Below are positions 11,445 through 21,798 of a stretch of 64,000 nucleotides of DNA, one piece after another. The DNA is from Prinsepia uniflora (taxonomy: Eukaryota > Streptophyta > Magnoliopsida > Rosales > Rosaceae), in the NCBI GenBank assembly GCA_032719365.1, contig CM064873.1, positions 7,040,501 to 7,104,500 on the forward strand, read 5' to 3'. The notes below the pieces were generated by a model. It was not told the origin of the DNA. It ran no database searches and worked only from the letters and a program-made list of their open reading frames with translations. Both the position numbers and the translations under genes were made by a program. Position 1 is the stretch's first letter; each line of letters begins with the position of its first letter.

Positions 11445-12595
11445 AGAGCAAGTCTAATGAGAGCAAAGTAATCCAGATAAGGCATGATATGACCTCTAGC
11501 CCTTGGGTTGCTTGTTCTAATGGAAGCAAGTTTGGCTAGAACAAGGCTTACCCTGGGGTTATTCTTGTCTCCCTTTATGTCCGGGCTAGGTAGTTGGCCC
11601 ACTAAGCAAAGAGTAGCCCAACGACTACTTTGCTCCTGAAGTAAAGCTAGAAACTAAAATTTCTACTGCACATCTACACCAATTGAACAGAAATTGAACA
11701 ATTTCAACAACAGCAATTTAACAATTTCAGAAGAAAAAACCAAAAATTGAACAATTTCAGAGGGAAATTTGGGCAAAATCAAAATTCACTCTCACTTTTA
11801 TAGACCCATTGCCCTGGAGAGCAACTCCATTCTTTATCTCCCTCATTCTTCAATTCAAGCCCTCGTAGTGTCTGCCATCTTCGAAGCACAACCAGTCGAC
11901 GACCTCAAGTCTCAAGAAGAAGTAGCAGTAGCCAGTCAGTCGACGTCCTCACCACCTCTAGAATCTTTGCAACCTCTCGAAGACTCTCGAACCAGTCTAC
12001 GGCCTCAGGTCTCTGGAACATCTCAACCGATCGATCTTTATTTCTGTCCCTCACGATCTCTGTTCTCCCCTTCTTGACCTCTCTCTCCCGGACTCAACAG
12101 CCCGATCTTAGAAACAAAAGAGAATGAGTTGAAAGAGGCTTCTTGACACCTCTCTCTCTTTCTTCTATTATATCTCTTTTTTTCCTCTTTTAAAATTATT
12201 TTATTATTATTGTGATTATTATCAAAGTCTAATTTATTATTATTATTATTATTATTATCAAAGTCTAATTATTATTATTATTATCAACGTCTACTTGGAA
12301 TATGCAATATTTTTAATGCAATATAAATTTTATGAATAAAGCTTCTACATTGTAATAATGTTTGATTATTATTTTTTATATCCATATAAGTGAGTAAGAT
12401 AAAATAAAATAAAGTTATATTTCATATACATTATTATCTTTAAGAAAATAATTCACATAAAAGATTGAATTCTTACCTCTTACTCCTCCCCATTGGAAAC
12501 ACAAAAAATAATCTTGGATAAGATGTCAGTATTATTTGAGGAACCGGATCTTACCTTTAACCATCTACTCTTATCTCTATCACTAAACATACTCT
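11445..12595. mobile_element. Possible non-autonomous DNA transposon (weak terminal inverted repeats)
   Basis: The left end agagcaagtctaatg (11445-11459) and the right end cactaaacatactct (12581-12595) are imperfect inverted repeats, about 12 of 15 positions. The agagca...tctaatg start resembles ends common in plant PIF/Harbinger-type and hAT-type small elements. The interior is non-coding and includes a tctctct run and an ATT microsatellite (12232-12262). No clean TSD could be read, so this is a candidate only. Confidence 0.3.
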
Positions 12596-12965
12596 AAGAT
12601 TCTAAGTTTCATATTGTTGGCTTCATTTATGCCCCAAAAAATATTGGTTGCTTTTTTTCAGAGACAAAAATGTCAGAAAATATGAGGTTTGAAATATTTG
12701 GGGCTAGCCAGCTGTGTATTTTTGTGTGTGTAAATCGTAAATAATATTCCTGTTAGGGTTTTTGAATATCTACATTCCACAGGCAAAAGCTCGGTCAATC
12801 ATAAATAGCTTCGGTTTTTCGTCCACAAAAATAATTTCCAAGGATAGGTACTACTACTCGGTACACACTTGCCCAAGCACACATAACGTGACCGACTAAA
12901 TATACGTACACGTACTGCCTGCCTTCTCCATTAAGTATATGTTCATGTCTTGATCCGAGATATGC

Positions 12966-12996
<31 letters not shown>

Positions 12997-14070
12997 CATT
13001 CATATATGCTATTATGCTAATATCTTATTGTGAAACTATTCTGTTTATAACAGAAAATTTCACATTTGATTTATATAAATATTTATATATTTATATTGAA
13101 TTCGATATTTAATTATAATAAACATAATACATACATCACTTATCAAAATTCATCTCCCTAACTACTAGATTACATGCTATATCTTTGTACAAGAAAGTTA
13201 CAAGATAGTGTTTTCTTTTTCCTCGAATATATGATATGTTATTCAGAATTTGAATGAATGATATTCTAAGTGGGAACTTCTCCATTCAAAGTTTGGTTCT
13301 TGTATTTATACTTGTAGCCACTGATATATTTGGAATGTCATATTGCGAGTCTTAGTTTAACTCTTGTCTGTTTCATAAGGTTTACTTGATGATTCATTGA
13401 GAATGAGAAATTAGTCCGACATTAATGTATATTATAATTATAAAAAATCTCCAACTTTAAAAAAATAAAAGTGATCATGTCCATACTTGTACCTATTCCT
13501 CATTCTCCTTTCCTATTCAAAAATTCCTTATTCATGTAAGCAAATTTGTTTATATATGTAATTGCTTATGTAACACATCAAATATTTAGTGTTATGTGTG
13601 TATATATTTTTTCTGTGGCCTGGTATATGTTCTTAGTTGTTAGGTTTGGGGGATGAAATGAGAAGTCAAGAAATGAGAAGTCAAGAAATGACAATAGCAG
13701 TAGGGCATCGGGTCCATTGCTTTGATGTCGCTTACAGAAATGGACCCAATAAAACCCACTAATAAGAGATGCTGCAGGCTGTCTGCTTACACACAATAGG
13801 CCCCAATTCCTCTCCTATTCTGTCTTAATTTTTGGTTTGCTGTCCATGTTCAAACTTATACCATGTTCTTGTTGGTGTTGGGTTAAAGGCGTAGAGTCGA
13901 AAACAAACAAACCTTATCTTGGTTATGAGTCTCAAGTCTCAATCCCTAGTTACCTTTATTTTCAAAGAGTTACAGAATTTGAATCCAGATTGGTAAAGAA
14001 CGTTGGAAAAAATAATATTACTCGATGTCCACTTTGCTTCACCACTCACGTGTTTCATCGGAGACACAAA
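12596..14070. other. AT-rich intergenic DNA
   Basis: No gene recognised. A long (at)n run lies at about 12965-12991 and a gagaagtcaagaaat duplication at about 13660-13690. Open frames here lack any domain. Confidence 0.5.
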
Positions 14071-14304
14071 TGTTATCTATGTTGCAAAGGAATCCAAGAA
14101 GAGGATTTGCAGAGGGGGAGATTGGGAGAGAGAGGCAAAGAGAAAGCGTTTTATTCTGAATATTATAATACATTGTATCTCAATAATACTATAACTTAAT
14201 CTCTTAAATAATAAAAGAGATTAATATATATATATATATACAAATTACATATCTACCGCTTGTACTTCTTTACATAAATAGACACCAAAGTTAGGTTATT
14301 TACA
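14071..14304 (-). mobile_element. Copia 3' LTR (minus orientation)
   Basis: On the minus strand it starts tgtaaataacctaactttgg right after a purine-rich caagagggaata stretch (polypurine tract) and ends catagataaca, TG...CA, 234 bp. The spacing behind the RNase H stop codon (about 500 bp of non-coding DNA with an actgggttt...taatgaggca motif) is typical of a class of plant copia elements. The left flank is acaaa; the other end of the element is lost, so the TSD cannot be checked. Confidence 0.65.
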
Positions 14305-15551
14305 ATATTCCCTCTTGAATATTTCATGTAATGGTGCTACTTGGCTATGCGCTTATGTGTTGCCTCATTAAAACCTTACCAGAAAATAAAAATCCTCTGA
14401 GACAAAAATAAGAGTGTAACTTGCATAGATAGTCATCACATCAGAATCTCCTAAGGCCTATTCTACAATACGGACATATAGTACGTCTTTGAAATAGAAT
14501 GCATTAGTATTGCTACACCAAAACTTTTCCCAGTAAACCCAGTGAGAAAAAACTATGGTCGAAGGGAAAAAATGAACAAATGCATATGAGTCGAATCATA
14601 ACATCTTGAGAATGCATTGTCAACGAGATGACCATACAAAAACTGTGTGCCTCATTAAAATTTAGCTAGGTAACAAAACCCAATGGGACAAAATAACCTT
14701 GGTCGTAGGACAAAAAAGTACACGATGATCATATGAGTATACTTCAGGATATTCAGTATACTCCTGAATACTTGGTATACTTTAGGATACTGCCCCTAAT
14801 CTTGATTCCTCCTGAAAACTATAGATTAGGTGGATAAGATAGTCTACGTAAACCAATACCTCGCACATGCCGCGGAAAGGTAGCCTTTGATAATGACTTA
14901 GTGAACAGGTCTGTATGGTTATCTTGAGACCGAATTGACTTGATCTTAATCTTCTGATATTCTTGCTGTTGTTGGTTGAAGAAGAATTTCGGTTCAATAT
15001 GCTTGGTGTTGTCTCCCTTAATGAAACCGGTCTTCATCTGCTTGATGCAAGTAGCATTATTTTCGTAGATAATTATCAGTTCATTATGGGTGAAATCTAG
15101 TCTACAAATACTTCTAATATGCCCCGCAATGGCTCTTAGCCATATGCATTCACAAACCACTTCGTGAAGAGCTAAAATCTCTACATGATTCGAAGATGTA
15201 GCAACAAGGGTTTGTTTCGTAGACCTCCAAGATATTGTTATATTCCCAATGGTAAAGACATGTATGGATTGGAACACACCTTGTGTGGGTCTGATAGATA
15301 ACATGTGTCAACATACCTAGCAAGGTGTGCATCATTCTAAGGACCAATGTGGGTTTGATTCATTTCTCTATGCATAGGGATAGAATAAACTCATATCCCT
15401 TGTACCTCTAAGGTATCAGAAAATATCTTTTATGCCATTTCAATGGCGGCGTGTAGGCGCCGAGCTAAATCTAGCTAATAAGTTCATATCGAATGAAATG
15501 TTTAGTCTAGTACATTGAGTCAAGTACAATAATGCACATATTTCATTTTTT
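14305..15551 (-). pseudogene. Ty1/copia reverse transcriptase C-terminus and RNase H, broken
   Basis: Minus-strand reading from about 15545 gives a copia RT-end motif (RxxISFDMNLLARFSSAPTRRHWNGIK), then frame changes and stops. From 15304 to 14819 comes RNase H: TISWRSTKQTLVATSSNHVE...ALHEVVCECIWLR...YENNATCIKQ...IKGDNTKHIEPKFFF...QDNHTDLFTKSL. These are the standard copia RNase H motifs (ISW.SKKQ, SS.EAEY, EDN..CI, KHI..R.HF, D..TK). The catalytic-region DN reads NN here, so the enzyme would be damaged even without the stops. The element is cut at 15552 by the next LTR. Left of 14819 the sequence is non-coding up to the polypurine tract. Confidence 0.85.
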
Positions 15552-16080
15552 TGATAACATATTGACCGACCACAATCAGGCCCGGAAGATCACTTGGACC
15601 AAGCACGACCCACTTTCAAGGCCTATCACAACATACAAGCCCACTTAAAGCAAGCCCAAGGCCATCACCATGGTCTATGAAGAAAGGCCCATCAAGGCCC
15701 ATGTACAAAGCCCACTCATGTGGCACATGACCAAACCCTAGGAAATTCCTAAAAATAGGGAGCTATCCTCCCTTAATTGGACAAGCTCTCCACTATCTCG
15801 AGAGTGAGCTCTCACCTCTTCCTATGGCTCAATGCCAAATGTATCATGTAATAAATATTATTATGGATAATGAGATGAGTATACCATTGTGAACGTAGCC
15901 TATTCTGGGTGAACCACGTACATCATGTGTTCTTAGGTCAAGTTTCGGATCCTCTATGCCCTTACAAGTCACTCTATAGGCTTAGCAGGATTCCAATCAG
16001 CACCCCCAACGAGTCCAAACACCCAGGCCCTAGATCCGCCAGCGGGTCTCATCGTGTTAGGTCTAAGTTCAGATCAAACA
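15552..16080 (+). mobile_element. LTR of a Tat/Athila-like gypsy element
   Basis: It starts tgataacatattgacc and ends agatcaaaca, followed at once by a PBS-like tttggtactgtctgtcggaa. That string is a mutated form of the TTTGGCGCCGTCTGTGGGAA site used by many plant Tat/Athila elements. The internal gtgaacgtagcctattctgg / ggtgaaccacgtac motif is typical of the R region of such LTRs. It interrupts the copia fragment on its left. The internal region stops after about 50 bp, where the next LTR starts. Confidence 0.6.
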
Positions 16081-16100
16081 TTTGGTACTGTCTGTCGGAA
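16081..16100 (+). other. Degenerate primer binding site (Tat/Athila type)
   Basis: The sequence tttggtactgtctgtcggaa directly follows the LTR end. It differs from the common site mainly by GCGCC to GTACT, consistent with decay. Confidence 0.55.
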
Positions 16101-16131
16101 TTCTGAGTGAGTCTTCCCATTACCTCATATA

Positions 16132-18639
16132 CGTGACGACCCGGAAATTCGAAGAAAGAAAAATTGGAAGGAAATTATGATTTTGCCCCTAGTTATAAGG
16201 GCCGAAAGTTGATTTTTGATCGGGACCTTGTTTTGACTTTCCGGAAGGACCGTTGGATAGGTCTCGGGATGCTGAATCCGTAGACAGGCGACATGCATCA
16301 ATCGGAGGTCGGATGTGAAAATTAAGGGTCTGCAAAGGCTAGGGACATTTCGGTAATTATGCCAGGAAGGGCAAATTGGTCTTTTTACCTGTTTGCTGAC
16401 TCATTAGGGGAATTAGCCGTGCTTGGACATCTGTCCCTCAGTATTTGGATGGGAATTGGTTAGCTAGTGACATCTGTCACAATCAAATGTGGATTAGTGG
16501 CTCTGGTTGCCGCTAAACATGGAGACTACAAACTAAAAACAAATAAATCTATACCTATTCATCTTGTCCATTGTTGATCAATCAAATCCCAGACGTATAG
16601 AGACTGAACAGAGAGAAAAAAAAAAAGAATTGTAGAGTGGGAAAACGAGAAAAAAGAGGTGAGAATATTGAAGGAAAACCCAGAAACCCGAGAGGAAAAC
16701 CCGAAACTAGACTTTGAATACTTGAATCTCGATTTTCAAGTATTAGACTAATTGAAGTGAAATTGAGTTGATATTCAGTCTTCTGGGAGCTAAACGAATC
16801 AAACCAAATTAAATGGGAAGGGAATTGATGGAGATTTGACTGAGAACGAGCCTTGCGACAGTCTTGAAATTTTGAGGTTTGGTTGGATTGATTCAAGGTA
16901 ATAATTGATGTAATTGATGTCGAAATTGTGTTCATATGATTCCTCTGTAACTTCTTGATTCATTAGAATGCACAATTTAAGTCGAATTGGTCGAATTGGG
17001 ATTTTGAGTTTAACGGGTATTGAAATTGGAATTGGTAGTTTTAATCTATGTTGTATGAATTGAAGGATACAGAACTCAAATTAAGGTCATAAAGATGAGA
17101 TTAGAAGAATCAATTGAAGGAATTGATGTGAAATTGGATAGGATTGAACCTGGTTGCTTCGCGGGTTGCAGACCCGTATGACAGTGAATCAGGTGAGAAC
17201 GATGACACTGTAGCACCATTGTTCACGCGTGAGGGCGCGTGGTGAGTTTTCTGGGGAAGTGTTGAACATGTGTTTTACTCTATACAATGTAACGAACATT
17301 TTAGAGTTGGTTTCGAGTCAGTCGGACACCGTCTCGATAATGTTTCGAGGGTCCGAAGGTTTATGTTATGTTTTAAATTAATATTTAATTCCCAAAAAAT
17401 TATGGGGAATTGATATGATGTAAATTGAGTTGTTAGTGACCCTAAATAATGATTTTGGATAGGATTCGAGATTCCTGGAAAGTGTCAGAAATTACGGAAA
17501 GGCGTGCAGCTCGGAATCGGGCGATTTGGATAGTGTGTGAATGGACGTTTGTTTTATAAACCATTTGTATGCATAGTTAAATGTTTTACATGATTGATTG
17601 CATGATTTGAATTGCGATGATGTCCTGATGATGTGGCATGATTATTTGTGATTTAATGATTATTTTAATCGGTCTTTCGGGCACGTTTTACGAGAAATGT
17701 GCAAGTGATGTTTTGGGCTAGGCCCGGAGTCAAAATGATTTCAAAATGGATATTTTGAATTAATTGGTGAGTCCATGATGAATTCTGGATTATTTGAATG
17801 TTTTCAATGTGATTTTACAGATTTACGTGTAAATGGCATATGGGCTTGATACCCTGTTGGGGAATGCTTTTGACTTGGTTTGAAGTCATGGATATGATTG
17901 ATATGTGTTTGTGGTATGGATTGTGCTTGTGCTTGTGGATACTGGATCATGTTCTGGATGCTGCGAGTGCAGTTCCTAGACGTGACTCGGATGTTGCGTG
18001 AGTGCAGTTCCCGAGTATGTGGTATGTCTAGATGGTGCGTGTGCAGTTCCCAGACATGACTGATATGACTCGGATGGTGTCTGAGTGCAGTTCCCGAGGT
18101 TGGCCTACGCGTAGTGCGGATATGATTATGTGATTATTTGTGCACTTGTGAATAGTGCGGATTGATTGATTGATTGTGCACTTGTGAGTAGTGCTGATTG
18201 ATGTTGATTATGATTGCGTACTGGTATTGAGTACGGGTTTTTGGTATGTGTAGCCAGGTGATTATGTTTTCACATGTTTGGCTTGAGAGCCGGGATTTGA
18301 TATGTTTCATGTGATTTGGCTGGAAAGCCGGTGATTGTTATTCATATGTTTTACCCTATGCATGCATGGTTTGATAAACTTGAGGGTAAATGAGATATTT
18401 TGAAATGTGTTTTTAAATGATATTATTTTTTTCCACTCACACCTTTTCTGTTTTGATGACCCTCCAAGCCGTGGCACGACATTCGGGGCTAATCGAGAGG
18501 TGGTGGCATGAGCATAAATCAGTGCGGTTATCCCTTGTCTGACATGTGCTGAAGGATAGTTTCGAGACTTCAGTTGACTTGTCAGACGGGAGCAGGACCG
18601 CGCACGGTTATCAATGTCCAGTTGGGACGGGTCCTGTCA
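16132..18639 (+). mobile_element. 5' LTR of a gypsy derivative (element split at 18804)
   Basis: It begins (cg)tgacgacccggaaattcg, apparently a mutated TGTGACGACCCGG start as in the solo LTR at 1417, and ends gggacgggtcctgtca. It carries the family blocks: tgtaacgaacatttta (about 17289), a CG-rich gtgagggcgcgtgg (about 17230) and cactcacaccttttctg (about 18435). About 17955-18105 is a degenerate tandem repeat with a gagtgcagttccc core. A PBS follows directly, so this is a 5' LTR. No 3' LTR was found. Confidence 0.85.
17955..18105 (+). repeat. Degenerate tandem repeat inside LTR (agtgcagttccc core)
   Basis: Four imperfect copies of a roughly 35-45-bp unit containing tgcgagtgcagttcc and gactcggatg. 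Comparable but unrelated repeats sit at a similar place in other LTRs of the window. Confidence 0.6.
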
Positions 18640-18804
18640 AATTGGTATCAGAGCATTTGGTTACTGATTTGCAATGCCTCCGAGATGCGAGCCCTGGTGA
18701 TTAGACGGGATATGAGGGTGTCGGAAATCCCTGGAGTGATTATGACCCTGGATTGGGGGTCGAATATTGTATCATGTGTTTCTGGTTGTGTCGGACTTGT
18801 GTTG
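18640..18804 (+). mobile_element. PBS and first part of the internal region of the split gypsy derivative
   Basis: The PBS tggtatcagagc (18643-18654) matches initiator tRNA-Met. Next comes caatgcctccgagatgcgagccc, a relic of the gag start (compare atgcctccgagacgtgagcc at 62189). The rest is non-coding and aligns loosely with the internal regions of the array at 35863. It stops at 18804, the TSD of the minus-strand chromovirus. The continuation is at 29366. Confidence 0.8.
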
Positions 18805-20843
18805 TGACAAGACCCATCCCGATTATCCTTCGATAATCGTGAAGAATCTTGCTCTCGTCTGACAATCACTCTAAAGTGCCACCAGTAACCTTACATATAT
18901 ACATATATAACATAACAAATGACAAACATTGTCAGACAAGGGATAATTAAGGTTTCCAGGATCGTTGACCTCATAAGTTTGACTAGTCAACCGGTTTACA
19001 AAGCATAGGTAATATTACAAGTAGGGATCAAAATCCTACGCTGTAAGGCGTCTGAGTGCGCAACGGTCTACTTATTCCTCTGCCTAGTCACTAGCCCCTG
19101 TATCTGTGCACTGGCCTGGAGGGCAAATAAAATATCAAAGGTATGAGTGGACAAAAAGAATCTTTTAGAAATACATTTATCAAGATACATTCTTACCCTC
19201 CAGTTTCATAAACATGCATGCATATCATAAATCATAAGTAAAATCTCAAGGCACAAATAAATCTCAAACAGAAATAAAACCACGGGACCCATTTTCATAT
19301 CCAATCTCATATAGTCACGTTATCCCTACAACGTGTGCAAATCAATAGGCTCAAGGACTGCTCAAAATCCGAGCATCCGCCGTTGTGAACACATCACCAG
19401 CTGGCAATCCAGATCGTCGTGAATACATCACCGACCGATCTCCATATAATCCAACACATCTGATCTGAGTCGAGCTCCCTCGGCTGTACGACAATAGATC
19501 GTGCTACGTGACCTCTCCGGGGTACCCACATCCATCCCGGAGGCGAGCGTTATCTCCAGGGTTCATTCCGAGGGAAACTCATTCCCAACCGGAAGCCCTA
19601 ATATCCATAACATATCCATGCCATAAAAGCCAGTGAAAAACAGTTGTAATTGAAATCAAAATCATTTTCAATATAGGGTCTCAGCCCAAAACATAGTTTC
19701 CTTAGTTTCCTCAAAATCCGTAAACCATTTTCAGGCAAATCCGCGCAATCGCAACCTCAGTTGCCATTTTCACATAAAGCCACAATATAAATCCATCAAA
19801 TCATTTCCCGACTCATAATCCGAGTCAAAACTAATCTCAAATCCCGGGCCTTCGCCCAAAACAGTAAGATCATAGTTTTCTCGAAAATCGTGCCCAAAAT
19901 TCAGATAAAATAATATAATATCCCAAAATCCGGAAAACATCATATGGAAACATCAATCATGCCAATTCATTTCAAATCATATAATAAAGCATTTAAAACA
20001 TATATGCATGCATTCAGGGTAGAAAACAAAAGTCCACTCACACACCGTCCAGATTGTTCAGTCTCGAGCTGTTCGTTCTCTTCCGACGTCCCGGGAATAT
20101 TCCGGCCTGTCAAACAAAGGAATTTAAGATCACTAGGTTATCACATAACCCCACATACGAATTTCCTAATAGGCAGAATTTAATAATATTATTTAAACAT
20201 AAACTATACGCTTTGGGTATGCGAAACTACTCCCAATCCATATCCGATTGACCCGAAACTAACGCCAATAGGTTCGTATCATCAAGAACATCAAAAAGTA
20301 TGTTGGACCCAAAGTCAGAATCCCAACCACGCGCCCTCACGAGCTGCCGCAAGTGGCTGAGCGTGAAAGCCACGCGCTGTGCACAGTATTGCTACAGTAC
20401 GTCTCTCTCACCCGATTCCCTGTTAAACGGGTCGTGAACCCGCGATCAGACCTGGTAAAATCTCTCTCAATTCGACCTCGATTTCTTCCATTCTTTAACC
20501 TGATTTCATCTAAACCATCTTAATTTAGGCTCTGCGAATTTAATTGCTTCCATTACAGCCGAAATCCTCATATCCCACGATGAACTCTCAAACGGGTTTC
20601 GTTATCGGGCTCACTCAATTCATCCCAGTTTTCCCAATTAATTAATCCAAAGAGCATCGTGAGAGTGCAATAAACAGTTTTCCATAAGAAATTTTACCAA
20701 TTCTTACCTCCAGCTATGCGAACCCAAGCTCGATTTTGAGCAGAAATGGGAGTCTCTGTTCTTGCTCAAAACAGCGTCGTTTCCCTTCGTTTTGGTTGTG
20801 TGCTAGTTCGAAATGGTCCCAAAAGGTTGAATCCAATCTCCAA

Positions 20844-21525
20844 TTTGATCCTTGAGGCTTGTAACGTCCAATTCGAATTTTTCCTTTGTTTTTCCAATAT
20901 TCGAATACTGGTTGTCAAATCACCTCTTAATCCCTCGTTTTTATCCTCTAATTTTCTTGTTCTCACTCTCTCAATTCTCGCAGGTGACTTACTTGGTCTC
21001 TGACTGGTCTCTAGCTGAATCGAAGGAGGTGAGTTCTCTGTGTTTTGTATGTTGTAGAATGGGTTTAAACGGTGAAGGGCTCAAACCGTTTGAAATGGCC
21101 GGTGTGAGACATTCAACCCTTCCTCAGGCTGCCAAGTGTCTCCCAAAGGCAGGAGATATCCTTTTAATGACTCAGCCAAAACAATTTGATCCATGAGGCT
21201 TGTAACGTCCAATTCGAATTTTTCCTTTGTTTTTCCCATATTTGAATATAGGTTGTCAAATCACCTCTTAATTCCTCGTTTTTATCCTCTAATTTTCTTG
21301 TTCTCACTCTCTCAATTCTCGCAGGTGACTTACTTGGTCTCTGACTGGTCTTTAGTTGAATCGAAGGAGGTGAGTTCTCTGTGTTTTGTATGTTGTAGAA
21401 TGGGTTTAAACGGTGAAGGGCTCAAACCGTTTGAAATGGGGGGTGTGAGACACTCAGCCCTTCCTCAGGCTGCCAAGTGTCTCCCAAAGGCAGGAGATAT
21501 CCTTTTAATGACTCAGCCAAAACAA
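20844..21525 (-). repeat. 341-bp tandem duplication within the 3' LTR
   Basis: Two copies, 20844-21184 and 21185-21525, are nearly identical (for example gaggcttgtaacgtccaatt at about 20853 and 21194). They differ at a handful of bases. The arrangement explains two parallel 114-codon open frames that look coding but are only repeat copies. The duplication is local to this LTR. Confidence 0.85.
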
Positions 21526-21798
21526 TCTGTCCTTTGACCATTTTACCCTTCTCGTGACCAATTACCATTTTGCCCTTGACCTTCACAGACCCGTAACGTT
21601 TTCATCCGAGCTCCGTTTTCGACGTGCCACCTGTCTACGGATTCAGAGTCCCGAGACCTACACAATGGTCCTCGAAAAATGTACAAAAAGTATTCGAAAG
21701 AAAAAGTCAACATTTAACCACACCCCTCCAAGAGTAAAAACGTCATTTTACATATTATTTTAATATTTTACATGCTTTGGATTTTTTTCGGGGCGTTA

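Noticed and set aside
11769..12077. 102-codon plus-strand open frame
   Set aside because: Low-complexity composition with no domain, inside a candidate transposon.
13837..14199. 120-codon plus-strand open frame with CxxC-like pairs
   Set aside because: It overlaps the copia LTR on the opposite strand, and the cysteines do not form a known finger.
16081..16131. Possible gag start behind the Tat/Athila-like PBS
   Set aside because: Only about 30 bases remain before the next LTR.
20852..21537. Twin 114-codon frames resembling paralogous genes
   Set aside because: They are the two halves of a tandem duplication inside an LTR, with no protein family.
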